Below, in pieces: positions 1 through 7,883 of a stretch of DNA of 64,000 nucleotides. Numbering within the stretch: position 1 is the stretch's first letter; each line of letters starts with the position of its first letter. Source of the stretch: Miscanthus floridulus (lineage: Eukaryota > Streptophyta > Magnoliopsida > Poales > Poaceae). Location of the stretch: assembly GCF_019320115.1 (NCBI RefSeq), contig NC_089588.1, positions 119,007,591 through 119,071,590 of the forward strand, read 5' to 3'. The notes under the pieces are model-generated. The model saw only the letters and a list, made by a program, of their open reading frames with translations, had not been told where the DNA came from and made no database searches. Made by a program: the position numbers and the translations under genes.

Positions 1-98
1 TGAACCTATATCTCAGTTCGTCCAAGCATTGCAGCGAGTCGTGGATATTCGACGGTGAGTATCTCCAATGCCTGTTCCATTGCCTTGATATCCTCCAC
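1..98 (-). pseudogene. Cassette exon E2 (copy C), frameshifted, left edge of window
   Basis: Third copy of the 35-codon exon E2. The acceptor AG lies at 99-100 and the reading begins VEDIKAMEQALEIL, nearly identical to the copy at 4886-4990. One extra base in the codon run after LAAML shifts the frame and leads to a stop near position 1-5, so this copy is broken or carries an assembly error. It is about 98% identical to 4886-5040 up to about position 149, but the sequence beyond matches the other cassette (about 2932 onward), so this copy is a mosaic. The array continues past the left edge of the window. Confidence 0.6.
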
Positions 99-295
99 CT
101 ATTGTGAGAACAGAATGCATTTCCAATTAATACAAACTGGGTGCGTAGGCTACTCAAGGCTTTGTATATATGAGAAACTAAGTTTGTGCAAACGAAAAAT
201 AATGAGTAACCAGCGTCCAGCGCAAAGTACGAATGAAGCAGCACAATGTGCGAGATGATGCGAGATAATAATCATAGCAATGGAAAACACATTAC

Positions 296-397
296 CACTC
301 GTTTGAGGTCAGGATTAGGTATATTTTCATACACCTGAAGTAGTTCATGTTCCACACGGTCTTTGATGGCATTGAAGTGCTCAAGAAATCGTTGCTC
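296..397 (-). CDS. Cassette exon E1 (copy C), 34 codons
   Basis: Open phase-0 exon preceded by the acceptor TTGCTTACAG and followed by the donor GTAATGTG. It encodes EQRFLEHFNAIKDRV...PNPDLKRV, a charged, probably helical peptide. It matches the exon at 3074-3175 in length (102 nt), splice sites and sequence. It is read on the minus strand in the same direction as NLR1 and should be spliced to E2 at 1-98. I recognise no known domain. The exon reading rests on conservation of frame and splice sites between copies. Confidence 0.6.
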
Positions 398-472
398 CTG
401 TAAGCAAAGGTGGCCAACAACCACAAGGATCAAGAAAAAGAAAGTGAAATTCACCGGACCTGGTAGCAGATG

Positions 473-1620
473 CGGCATGTTGACTCACCGTTTCCATGGA
501 TCTGACTGACAGATGGGACCCACGTGTAGCAGCAACACTTAATTTTTCATACGACCTTGGATGAAGATGATTCTAATATGACAATTGTAGCCCTCCATGA
601 GATCTAAAACTTTTAGTTTTGAGTTTTTTGATTTGAGAACATTAAGATGCTTAAAATGGTAATATAAAGTTTCAGCAACATATTAATCGCATACCAAACT
701 TGTAAATCATATTTTCTTGTATATTGTTTGATTAATATACTTTGTATATGAAAATTCTAGGTCTCGGTGAGATCTCAAATTCGTAATTTTGAATATTGTC
801 ATTTGAGATGGTTAAGATGATCAAAAAATAAAATAAAATTTAACAGCTTATTAATCTCTTTCTTGCATGGTGTTAGATAAAGATATTTTATATATGAGCT
901 CTCGATGATATCTACAAATTCATAGTTTTGAATTTTGTCATTTGAGATCGTTAAAATGGTCAGAAAAATAATATAAATTACATACTTGGGCTTGTCGTCT
1001 TAAAAAATCATATCTTTCTTGTATGCGGTCGGATAAAGATACTTTTCATATTGAAGTTGTAGCTCTTGAAAAGATCTGCAACTTTATAATTTTAAGTTTT
1101 TTTAATTTGAAGTTGTTTGGATTTTTATTTGAAGTTGTGTTTATCATTTTTTTAAAGAAGCCTAAACAACTTCAAATAAAACATCTCAATACATGAAAGC
1201 TGTAGATCCCATCGAGCGCTGCAGCTTTCATATAAAAAGTATCTTTATCTGACCGCATACAAAAAACATATAATTTTTCTAAAGCGGCAAGCTCTAGCAC
1301 GCGATTAATATGATGTTGAAACTTTATATTAATTATTTGACCATCTTAATGACCTCAAATGACAAAATTCAAACTATGAATATGTACTTCTCATCTAGAG
1401 CTATAATTTTCATATACAAAGTATCTTTATCCGACACCATACAAGAAATATATGATTTTTCTACGACGACAAGTTTGGTACACGATCAATATGCTGCAGA
1501 AACTTTACAATATTTTTGAGCATCTTACTTGTCTCATTTCAAAACCTGAAAACTAGAAAGTTATAGACCTAATGAAGGCTATAATTCTCCAAGGTATGGA
1601 TATTATAAAAATTAAACTTA
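473..1620. repeat. AT-rich inverted-repeat (foldback-derived) intron sequence
   Basis: This is the long intron between exons E5 (1968) and E1 (397). It holds repeated, alternately oriented blocks containing motifs such as TATCTTTATCTGACC and ATTTGAGATGGTTAAGATG, with their reverse complements further right (for example 1240-1560). The blocks are related to the foldback element at 3236-4149, but the outer left arm is missing here. I see no gene in it. Confidence 0.55.
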
Positions 1621-1864
1621 ATTATATGTGCGAGCAAATATATTTGTGTTTAGCAATGCGAGAAAAAACCTATCAGGACCTTATTTTAACGATATAGGCT
1701 TAATTATACATTGCCGTATTATTGTCAACTTTTGCTTATATTTTGGATGTCATCACAAAAAAAAATTACAGCTCTCAAATTTTATAAAAAGGGGAAAACA
1801 TATAAATAGTTATTTATCACTTTTTCTCTCTTTGCAACACACGGGCATGTTTGCTAGTTAATAA

Positions 1865-2165
1865 AAGGCACCAACATGGACGTGCCTAGCTTGGATTGAG
1901 ATTTTGCTGTGAGATCGATTAAACAATTCATGGAATGAATTAGTTATTCATGCGTGACGAGAAGTACCTTATTCTTTGTATCATCATTGAGATTCAAGTT
2001 CGTTATCAGCTCGTGCATCTCGACTGCCTCGCTATAAATTGCGTTATGAAGGTCTTGCTGATGTCCAATTCTTACGCAGAGTCTTGCGGCCTGTTGTTAA
2101 TTTTATTACCCGGCATAGGCAGAGATTGACCGTTAAGAGCTACGCGACAACTATGTATTTATAAT
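1865..2165. repeat. Segment duplicated at 6680-6965
   Basis: The stretch starting AAAGGCACCAACATGGACGTG and ending near GCGACAACTATGTATTTATA recurs at 6680-6965 with substitutions and small indels. It contains exon E5, which is intact here and degenerate in the other copy. This shows that whole cassette segments, introns included, were duplicated. Confidence 0.75.
1968..2090 (-). CDS. Cassette exon E5 (copy B), 41 codons
   Basis: Open 123-nt phase-0 exon between the acceptor TTAACAACAG and the donor GTACTTC. It encodes AARLCVRIGHQQDLHNAI...NDDTKNK, a charged helical peptide. The counterparts are 4251-4373 (123 nt) and 7175-7294 (120 nt), with the same ends and frame. It lies 122 bp downstream of exon E4 copy B and should be spliced to it. 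No known domain is recognised. Confidence 0.62.
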
Positions 2166-2212
2166 AAATTAAAAAGTAGAGAGCAGATCGATCTTGTTAC
2201 AGCTATACGTAC

Positions 2213-2512
2213 CCTCCGCTTTTGTCGTTCCAACATCTGCGAATCAGAGTTCACCATTTTATCTTCACGGAATCTTATGATCTCAATGGTTGGAGCGTTG
2301 TTGGGTTGCTGGATATGGATGGCGTGCCTCAACTCAGCCTCCACCGACTCCAGTTCAGTTGGGAAGCAAAGGGCACAGTCGATGTAAGCTTTGATTCCCT
2401 GTCCCTGGAGAGACCGGTGGTTTCCTAATCCAAAGTGGAGACCGATGTTGTTGTCCATTACATCATCCACATCGATGTACAAGGCCATGACTCGAGGCCT
2501 TGGCACAGCTCC
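2213..2512 (-). CDS. Cassette exon E4 (copy B): copy of the C-terminal LRR exon of an NLR
   Basis: Exactly 100 codons, from GAVPRPRVMALYID through EVEAELRHAI-like and PTIEIIRF motifs to LERQKRR. It is clearly homologous to the last part of NLR1 (GAVPRLEDIWLLIP ... VEAELRHTVSIHPNRPTLQI) but lacks the CC, NB-ARC and all earlier LRR sequence. The acceptor is TTTGTACAG at 2513-2521 and the donor GTACGTATAG at 2212. In NLR1 the same place reads GTACGG, so one G-to-A change accounts for the splice acceptor. It is either an alternative or extra C-terminal exon of the NLR1 transcript or a gene fragment; conserved frame and splice sites favour an exon. Confidence 0.65.
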
Positions 2513-2615
2513 CTGTACAAATTTTGTCAAATCGATGATGTACAAGCTATCTTATTTAGCGGTAACTGGGCAATGAAAGTTCTCCAATGCATTCAGTATC
2601 CTCATTCCCTGTTAC

Positions 2616-2693
2616 CTCATCCTCCAGTTTTCTGTCGGATAGTGAGGTTGCCGTGGCCTCCTTGTCGTCTGTGACCTCATCCTCATCCTCTGC
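2616..2693 (-). CDS. Possible acidic cassette exon E3 (26 codons)
   Basis: Open 78-nt stretch between the acceptor TATTGTTTCCAG and the donor GTAACAG, phase 0 at both ends, encoding a strongly acidic peptide (AEDEDEVTDD ... RKLEDE). It lies between E2 and E4 of copy B. I found no equivalent in the cassette to its right, where E2 and E4 are separated by only 99 bp. It may be a cassette-specific exon or chance; the consensus splice sites and matching phase are the only support. Confidence 0.4.
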
Positions 2694-2777
2694 CTGGAAA
2701 CAATATTTATTATTATATGGTCCTAAGAAGAGACGAGCAGAAACCAATGCATTTAATTAGTATATATAAATGAGAAC

Positions 2778-2882
2778 CTCCAGGCCGAGTGCAGTTATCA
2801 GTTCCTCCAGCATTGCAGCCAGCCGTGGATATTCAACCGTAAGTATCTGGAGCGCCCGTTCCGTATCCTCAATTTCTTCCGT
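2778..2882 (-). CDS. Cassette exon E2 (copy B), 35 codons
   Basis: Open 105-nt phase-0 exon with acceptor AG at 2883-2884 and donor GTTCTC at 2777. It encodes TEEIEDTERALQILTVEYPRL-type sequence ending LGLE, alignable end to end with the copy at 4886-4990. The conserved core ILTVEYPRLAAML suggests an amphipathic helix. It sits between E1 (3074-3175) and E3/E4. No named domain is recognised. Confidence 0.62.
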
Positions 2883-3073
2883 CTGTTGCCAGAAGCATGC
2901 AAAGCATTTCCGTTAAATACAACTGGATGGGTGGGCTACTCAAGGCATTGTATTATGAGAGACTAAGTTTGTGCAAACGAAAAATAATGAGTAACCAGCG
3001 TAAAGTATGAATGAAGCAGCACAATGTGGGAGATGATGTGAGATAATAATCATATCAATGGGAAACACATTAC

Positions 3074-3175
3074 CAATCTTTTGAGGTCAGGATTAGGTAT
3101 ATTTTCATACACCCGAAGTAGTTCATATGCCACACGGTCTTTGATGGCATTGAAGTGCTCACGAAATCGTTGCTC
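3074..3175 (-). CDS. Cassette exon E1 (copy B), 34 codons
   Basis: Open 102-nt phase-0 exon with acceptor CTTGCTTGCAG and donor GTAATGTG. It encodes EQRFREHFNAIKDRVAYELL ... NPDLKRL. It matches copy C at 296-397 codon for codon with few changes, while the copy at 5088-5202 is broken. Conservation of frame, length and both splice sites across copies is the evidence that it is or was coding. Confidence 0.62.
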
Positions 3176-3235
3176 CTGCAAGCAAGGTAGCCAACAACCA
3201 TAAGGGTCAACAAAAAAAGAGTGAAATTCACCAAA

Positions 3236-4149
3236 GCTCCTTGAAGTTACCTGTAAGTGCCATATAGGTTCCCAAAGTCTCAAAATACATTTTTGGGCCC
3301 TGAAGTTAGTTCAGGTCTTATCCAGTAAACGAGTATTTACACGACCCGATAGCTGATGTGGCATGCTGATTCAACGTTTACATGGATCTGAGTATCCTTT
3401 TTCATACGACCTTGGATGGAGCTAATTCTAATATGGCAATTGTAGCCCTCCATGAGATCTGTAACTTTCTAGTTTTGGGTTTTTATTTGAGATGGTTAAG
3501 ATGCTTTTAATGTAAACTTTCCAGCAACATGTTAATCGTGTACCAAACATGTAAATCATATTTTTCTTATGGTGTCCAATAAAAATACTTTGCATACAAA
3601 AATTCTAGGTCTCGATGAGATCTACAAATTTATAAAAAATCTCAATACTTGAAAGATGTAGGTGTAATCGAGTGCAACAACTTTCATATAAATTATCTGA
3701 CTGCATTCAAACTATAAATATGCAGACCTCGTCTAGAGCTGTAACTTTCATATACAATGTGTTTTTATTTGACACCATACAAGAAAGTTATGATTTTTCT
3801 TTGGCGACAAGTTTTGTACGCGATTAATATGCTGCTAAAACTTTACAATATTTTTTGAGCATGCTAATGATCTCAAATTAAAAAACTCAAAACTAGACAG
3901 TTATCAATATCATCAAGGGCTACAGTTTTCAGAAAATAATCATCTTCATCCGAGTTCGTATAAAAAATACGTGTTTTCGAAAATCGTAGAGATCCATGTA
4001 AGCGCTGAGTGTCCGTATGGCACATCAGCTAGTGGGTCGGGTAAGCACCCGTGTGGACTGGGATGAGACCCGAACTTACTTTAGGGACCTAAAGATACAT
4101 TTTATGATTTTGGGGACCTATATGACACGTCCAGACAAATTTAAGGAGC
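3236..4149. mobile_element. Foldback element with about 430-bp inverted arms
   Basis: The left end (GCTCCTTGAAGTTACCTG) and right end (reverse complement GCTCCTTAAATTTGTCTGG) pair, and the pairing continues inward for most of the element: CATATAGGT, GACCC-ATAGCTGATGTG, TACATGGATCT, and further in CCTCCATGAGATC against its complement. It is therefore a whole-element inverted repeat of about 914 bp. It sits in the long intron between E5 and E1. I could not find a convincing target duplication. No coding capacity is seen. The family is not assigned; long-armed Mutator-like MITEs have this form. Confidence 0.7.
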
Positions 4150-4250
4150 AGCCAAGTCAGAAAGGTGTATAGATACTAGATGGTATGATTATTTCTATTC
4201 ATAATGCATGGACTCAGAACCAATGACCCTATGGATCAAGTGGAGAGTAC

Positions 4251-4373
4251 CTTATGTTTTGCAGCATCCCGGAGAGTCGTATTAGTTTTCTGCTCAACAA
4301 TCTCGACTACCTTATTGTTCAGTGTGTTTTGAAGGTGTATCTGATGATTAACTTGGTCGACGAGTCGTGTCCT
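4251..4373 (-). CDS. Cassette exon E5 (copy A), 41 codons
   Basis: Open 123-nt phase-0 exon with acceptor ATTAACGACAG and donor GTACTCTCC. It encodes RTRLVDQVNHQIHLQNTL ... DAAKHK, rich in charged and polar residues. It corresponds to 1968-2090 and 7175-7294. It lies 107 bp downstream of exon E4 copy A and is read in the same direction. No known domain is recognised. Confidence 0.62.
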
Positions 4374-4480
4374 CTGTCGTTAATAATTTCAGCCGGTACA
4401 AGGCTTAAATTTAGGATCGAGACCAAGGCTACAAAATCTGATGATTGACTAAGTACAGTAGTGCATAGCGGGGCATATAC

Positions 4481-4786
4481 CTTGCATTTTTGTCGTTCGA
4501 ACAACATCTGCGAATCTGAATCAGACTTTACCATTCTATCTTCAGCGTATCTTATGATCTCAAGCGTTGGAGGGTTGTTAGGGTGGTGGATCTCGACCGC
4601 CTGCCTCAGCTCGGCCTCCACTTCCTCCACTTCCGTTGGGAAGCAAAAGTCACAGATGACGTGAGCCTTGATTCCCTGCAGTGATGAGATCTTTCCTAAT
4701 AATCCTAGGTCAAGACCCAGCTTGTCGACCATAATGTCAAACACACGGATGTTCAGGTTCAAGACATGAGGCATTGGCATAGCTCC
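4481..4786 (-). CDS. Cassette exon E4 (copy A): copy of the C-terminal LRR exon of an NLR
   Basis: Exactly 102 codons, GAMPMPHVLNLNIRV through EVEEVEAELRQAVEIHHPN and PTLEIIRYAEDRMV to ERQKCK. It is homologous to the last LRR segment of NLR1 and to the exon at 2213-2512. The acceptor is CTGTTTGCACAG and the donor GTATATGCC. A 99-bp intron with good borders joins it in frame to E2 (4886-4990), and a 107-bp intron joins it to E5 (4251-4373). It is a C-terminal NLR fragment with no NB-ARC of its own. Either it is an added exon of NLR1 or a remnant of a partial duplication. Confidence 0.67.
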
Positions 4787-4885
4787 CTGTGCAAACAGTT
4801 TTATAAAGTTAGAGGCTAAAACTGGGCAACCATGGATTATTCGCAATGTATGTATGTAGTATCATGAGTACAGAGTATGACGTAC

Positions 4886-4990
4886 CTGCAGGCTGAACGT
4901 ATATCTCAGTTCGTCCAGCATTGCAGCGAGTCGTGGATATTCGACGGTGAGTATCTCCAATGCCTGTTCCATAGCCTTGATATCCTCCAC
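4886..4990 (-). CDS. Cassette exon E2 (copy A), 35 codons
   Basis: Open 105-nt phase-0 exon with acceptor CTCACAATAG and strong donor CAG|GTACGT. It encodes VEDIKAMEQALEILTVEYPR followed by LAAMLDELRYTFSLQ. It is near-identical to the window-edge copy at 1-98 and clearly related to 2778-2882. It is followed at 99 bp by E4 copy A in the same phase. A helical region is likely; no named domain. Confidence 0.62.
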
Positions 4991-5087
4991 CTATTGTGAG
5001 AACAGAATGCATTTCCAATTAATACAAACTGGGTGCGTACAAAACATAAGGCTGCAATATGTGGATTGAAGTGAAGACGTGCATTAC

Positions 5088-5202
5088 AGGAGCGTGATGT
5101 GCGAGGTCACGATCATGTATAGGTGTATCTTCTTGCACAGGGAAGTAGCTTGTGCTGCACGCGGTCATATGTCTCTTAGAATAGCTGACGAAATCCTTGC
5201 AC
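5088..5202 (-). pseudogene. Degenerate cassette exon E1 (copy A)
   Basis: Relative of exon E1 with acceptor CTTGCAACAG and residues aligning as FRQLF-stop-ETYDRVQHKLL, then a frame change. It contains an in-frame TAA and a frameshift, so it could not be read through. If the cassettes belong to one transcript, this exon must be skipped or the transcript is broken here. Confidence 0.55.
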
Positions 5203-5259
5203 CTGTTGCAAGCACCAACACACAATGATTTTAGGAGAGAGCCTTTTATTTTCAGACAT

Positions 5260-5895
5260 TGCACTTTTGTCAGTCCATTTCTGTCAAAGGTTTTTTTATG
5301 TCAGCTGTTTTTAGGAGACGCTAAAAATATAACCCCTATTTCAGAATATTGAGTTTAAAAGGTGGACCAATGGACCCTCTGTGTAAATGGTAAGGGAGGC
5401 GGTCCACTTTAGAGGCTAGCCTTCGAGAATCAATTTTTGGAGATGGGCTTCTTTTACTTGGCAACCTGCTATGAAAAAATGGTGCGATAAGTAATCCTTA
5501 GAAGACTGCCCCCCAGCCTCAACCCCATCCCCACCCTGCCTCTGTCTCTCTCCCTCAATACGACACTCATCCCTTTTTGTTCCCACCATAACCTAGCACC
5601 CCAACCCCATTGGCAGCCGCACCACCAACCCAACCCTCTAGCCACCCCCACGCATCCCACCCCACCGCCCACCACCTCACCGCTACCGCCGCCCTAGATT
5701 TTTTGAACGATGAGCCAATGCCAAAACTTTTAGCTTCTACCGGCTCCTCCTCTCAAATATACTCTCCCAAACAGTTTTGCCAAATGTTTTTCATAACAAC
5801 TAGAGCCTAAGTCATTATAGAAGGAACATGTCCCTGCTAAATTGCCCTTTAGGGTGTCCTTAATTAGAATATACAATCACATATATTATGACATA
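5260..5895. other. Non-coding interval, pyrimidine-rich tract
   Basis: No gene is recognisable. Positions 5505-5690 are strongly C-rich (CCCCAGCCTCAACCCCATCC and similar), which creates spurious open frames on both strands. The remainder is AT-rich. Confidence 0.5.
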
Positions 5896-6125
5896 CTCCC
5901 TTTGTCTCATAGGAAGTCAAACATTTTTAACTTGGACCTAATATGTATAATTAACTATTAATGTTTATGGAATATAAGAAATATCATTAGATTAATTCTT
6001 GAATATATCTTTCGAATAAGCTTATTTTAGATACAAATGTTGCTAATATTTTCTATAGATCTAGCCAAACTTAAGAATCTTTAACTTACACAGAACCCAT
6101 AACACTCTTTTTGGGTCGGAGGGAG
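5896..6125. mobile_element. Stowaway-type MITE
   Basis: Inverted ends CTCCCTTTGTCTC and (reverse complement of the right end) CTCCCTCCGACCC, flanked by TA on both sides (5894-5895 and 6126-6127). It is 230 bp and has no coding capacity. The TA target duplication and the CTCCCTCCGT-like end are diagnostic of Stowaway (Tc1/mariner) MITEs. Confidence 0.85.
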
Positions 6126-6127
6126 TA

Positions 6128-6680
6128 AGATTATATATATGGGTGACACAGTGGACATCCTTGTCTCTACCACACTCATTTATTAGTGTAGTGGTCCTCG
6201 TGTAAACAAAATTCTCATAGGAAACGCAAAACATTATTTATTACGGATGAAAATTATCTACCTCGGGCGAACACCAGTAAAAAGTTCCATTTTGTTGTTG
6301 TTACTAACAGTGGCACATCACTTTTACTGTTTTCAGTAGATGAATGAAAACACCACCTACAAGACATTGAGTATTTTTGTCGTTTCATAGGATGGACATA
6401 GCATTAAATTGTGATGCACGCTACTAGACATTAGGATGCCAATGCAACATTCTCAACGCCCAATCTTGATGAAACTAGCATCGTCCATCATTCTCTCTCC
6501 ATAACTCTAATGCCGTGATGCCATTTTTGTCCATATGGCGCTTTATTTACATAGATTGAAACCCCATTAGGACTAGTCTAAAACGCCATGAGAAAAGAAT
6601 GGACGAAGTAGTACTTCAAGGGCCGGGCGTGCAGGGACGGGCTGAATGGTATATATAGAGAATTAAAGCAAACTAGCAAG
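6128..6680. other. No recognisable feature
   Basis: AT-rich sequence between the Stowaway MITE and the duplicated segment at 6680. No open frame with a recognisable product and no clear repeat ends. Confidence 0.4.
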
Positions 6681-6965
6681 AATAAAAGGCACCAACATGG
6701 ACGTGCCAAGCTTGAATTGATATTTGGCTGTGAGAACTATTAAACATTTAATAGGACGAATTAGTTATTTTTCTTTGAATCATCACTGAGATTCAAGTTA
6801 GTTATCTGCTCGCCCATCTCGACTGCCTCATGATGGATTGAGTTATGAAGTACTATCTGATGATATTTCTTTCATCGAGTCTCTGTGCCTGCTGTTAATT
6901 TTAGCCGGTAGGCAGAGATTGACAATTAAGAGCTACGCGACAACTATGTATTTATAATAAATTCG
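6680..6965 (-). pseudogene. Second copy of the 1865-2165 segment with a broken E5 exon
   Basis: Duplicate of 1865-2165. The E5 part (6888 down to about 6771) begins at the acceptor AACAGCAG with AQRL but is one base short, so the downstream match (HQIVLHNSIHHEAVEMGEQI) lies in another frame. The donor AAG|GT is lost (AAGAAAAATAAC). It is a non-functional duplicate lying between the intact E5 at 7175-7294 and the rest of the array. Confidence 0.6.
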
Positions 6966-7174
6966 ACACTAGACAGCAGATATAACATTATAATAAATAA
7001 TGTTATAAGTTGCAATAATGTCATTTTGATATCTACAGCTGGAATGAGATCGAACGTAGCAATAATTAATTATTAACTATGTGGACAAGAAAGGTAACTA
7101 CGGCTGATGAAGAAAAGATATTCAAATCGGAAAGGTCGTACAACTGATACATGATGATGATCTCATGAGTGTAC

Positions 7175-7294
7175 CTTATTTTTTGCATCACTGGGATTCA
7201 AGTCAATTTTGATGTCGCCCATCTCGAGCACCTCCTGGTGCATTGCATTATAAACAATCTTCAGATGATCAATTTGTGACCGTAGTCTGTAAGC
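7175..7294 (-). CDS. Exon E5 directly downstream of NLR1, 40 codons
   Basis: Open 120-nt phase-0 exon with acceptor GATCAACAG and donor GTACACTC. It encodes AYRLRSQIDHLKIVYNAM ... NPSDAKNK. It is 91 bp downstream of the donor that ends the NLR1 LRR exon (7386), so it is the natural third coding exon of NLR1. The two other copies in the array are at 1968-2090 and 4251-4373. No known domain; a short coiled or helical segment. Confidence 0.6.
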
Positions 7295-7640
7295 CTGTTG
7301 ATCATTTCGGACTGCATAAGTAGGTGTATACAGTAATGATAAAAACCAAATAATGTTATAAGTAGACTGTGCAACTGGTACGGACCCTCTTTTTTTGTCG
7401 TTCCACCACTGAATCTGAGGAGGTCACCATTTCGTGTTCACAGACTCTTGTGATTTGAAGGGTTGGACGGTTGGGGTGGATGCTGACTGTGTGCCTCAAC
7501 TCAGCCTCCACTTGCTCCACCTCCCTAGGGAGGCAACAGGCACAGTCCAATACAGCTTCCACTGCCTGGAGCGCAGAGATATTTCCCAATCCAAATTTGA
7601 GACCGAGGTCATAGCTAGTGTTAAATATTGTACACACAGG

Positions 7641-7883
7641 GGCCTTGTTTAGATTGCCTCTAAATTCCAAGTTTTTTCACTCTCTCTCCATCACATCAAT
7701 TTTTGGACGCATGCATGGAGCATTAAATGTAGGTAAAAAAATTAACTAATTGCACAGTTTGGTTGTAAATCACGAGACGAATCTTTTGAGCCTAGTTAGT
7801 CCATGATCGGATAAAGTTTGTCAAATACAAACGAAACGTGCTACAATATCCAGATTGTAAAAATTTGCAATCTAAACAAGGCC
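7641..7883. mobile_element. MITE inserted in the last LRR exon of NLR1
   Basis: Perfect inverted ends GGCCTTGTTTAGATTGC and GCAATCTAAACAAGGCC. It is 243 bp and flanked by AGG on both sides (7638-7640, 7884-7886); an alternative reading is a 5-bp CAGGG duplication with ends one base shorter. Removing the element and one AGG restores an uninterrupted frame (LLIP followed by VCTIFNT), matching the paralogous exons at 2213 and 4481. It is an abundant type of grass MITE; I do not assign a superfamily. Confidence 0.85.
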
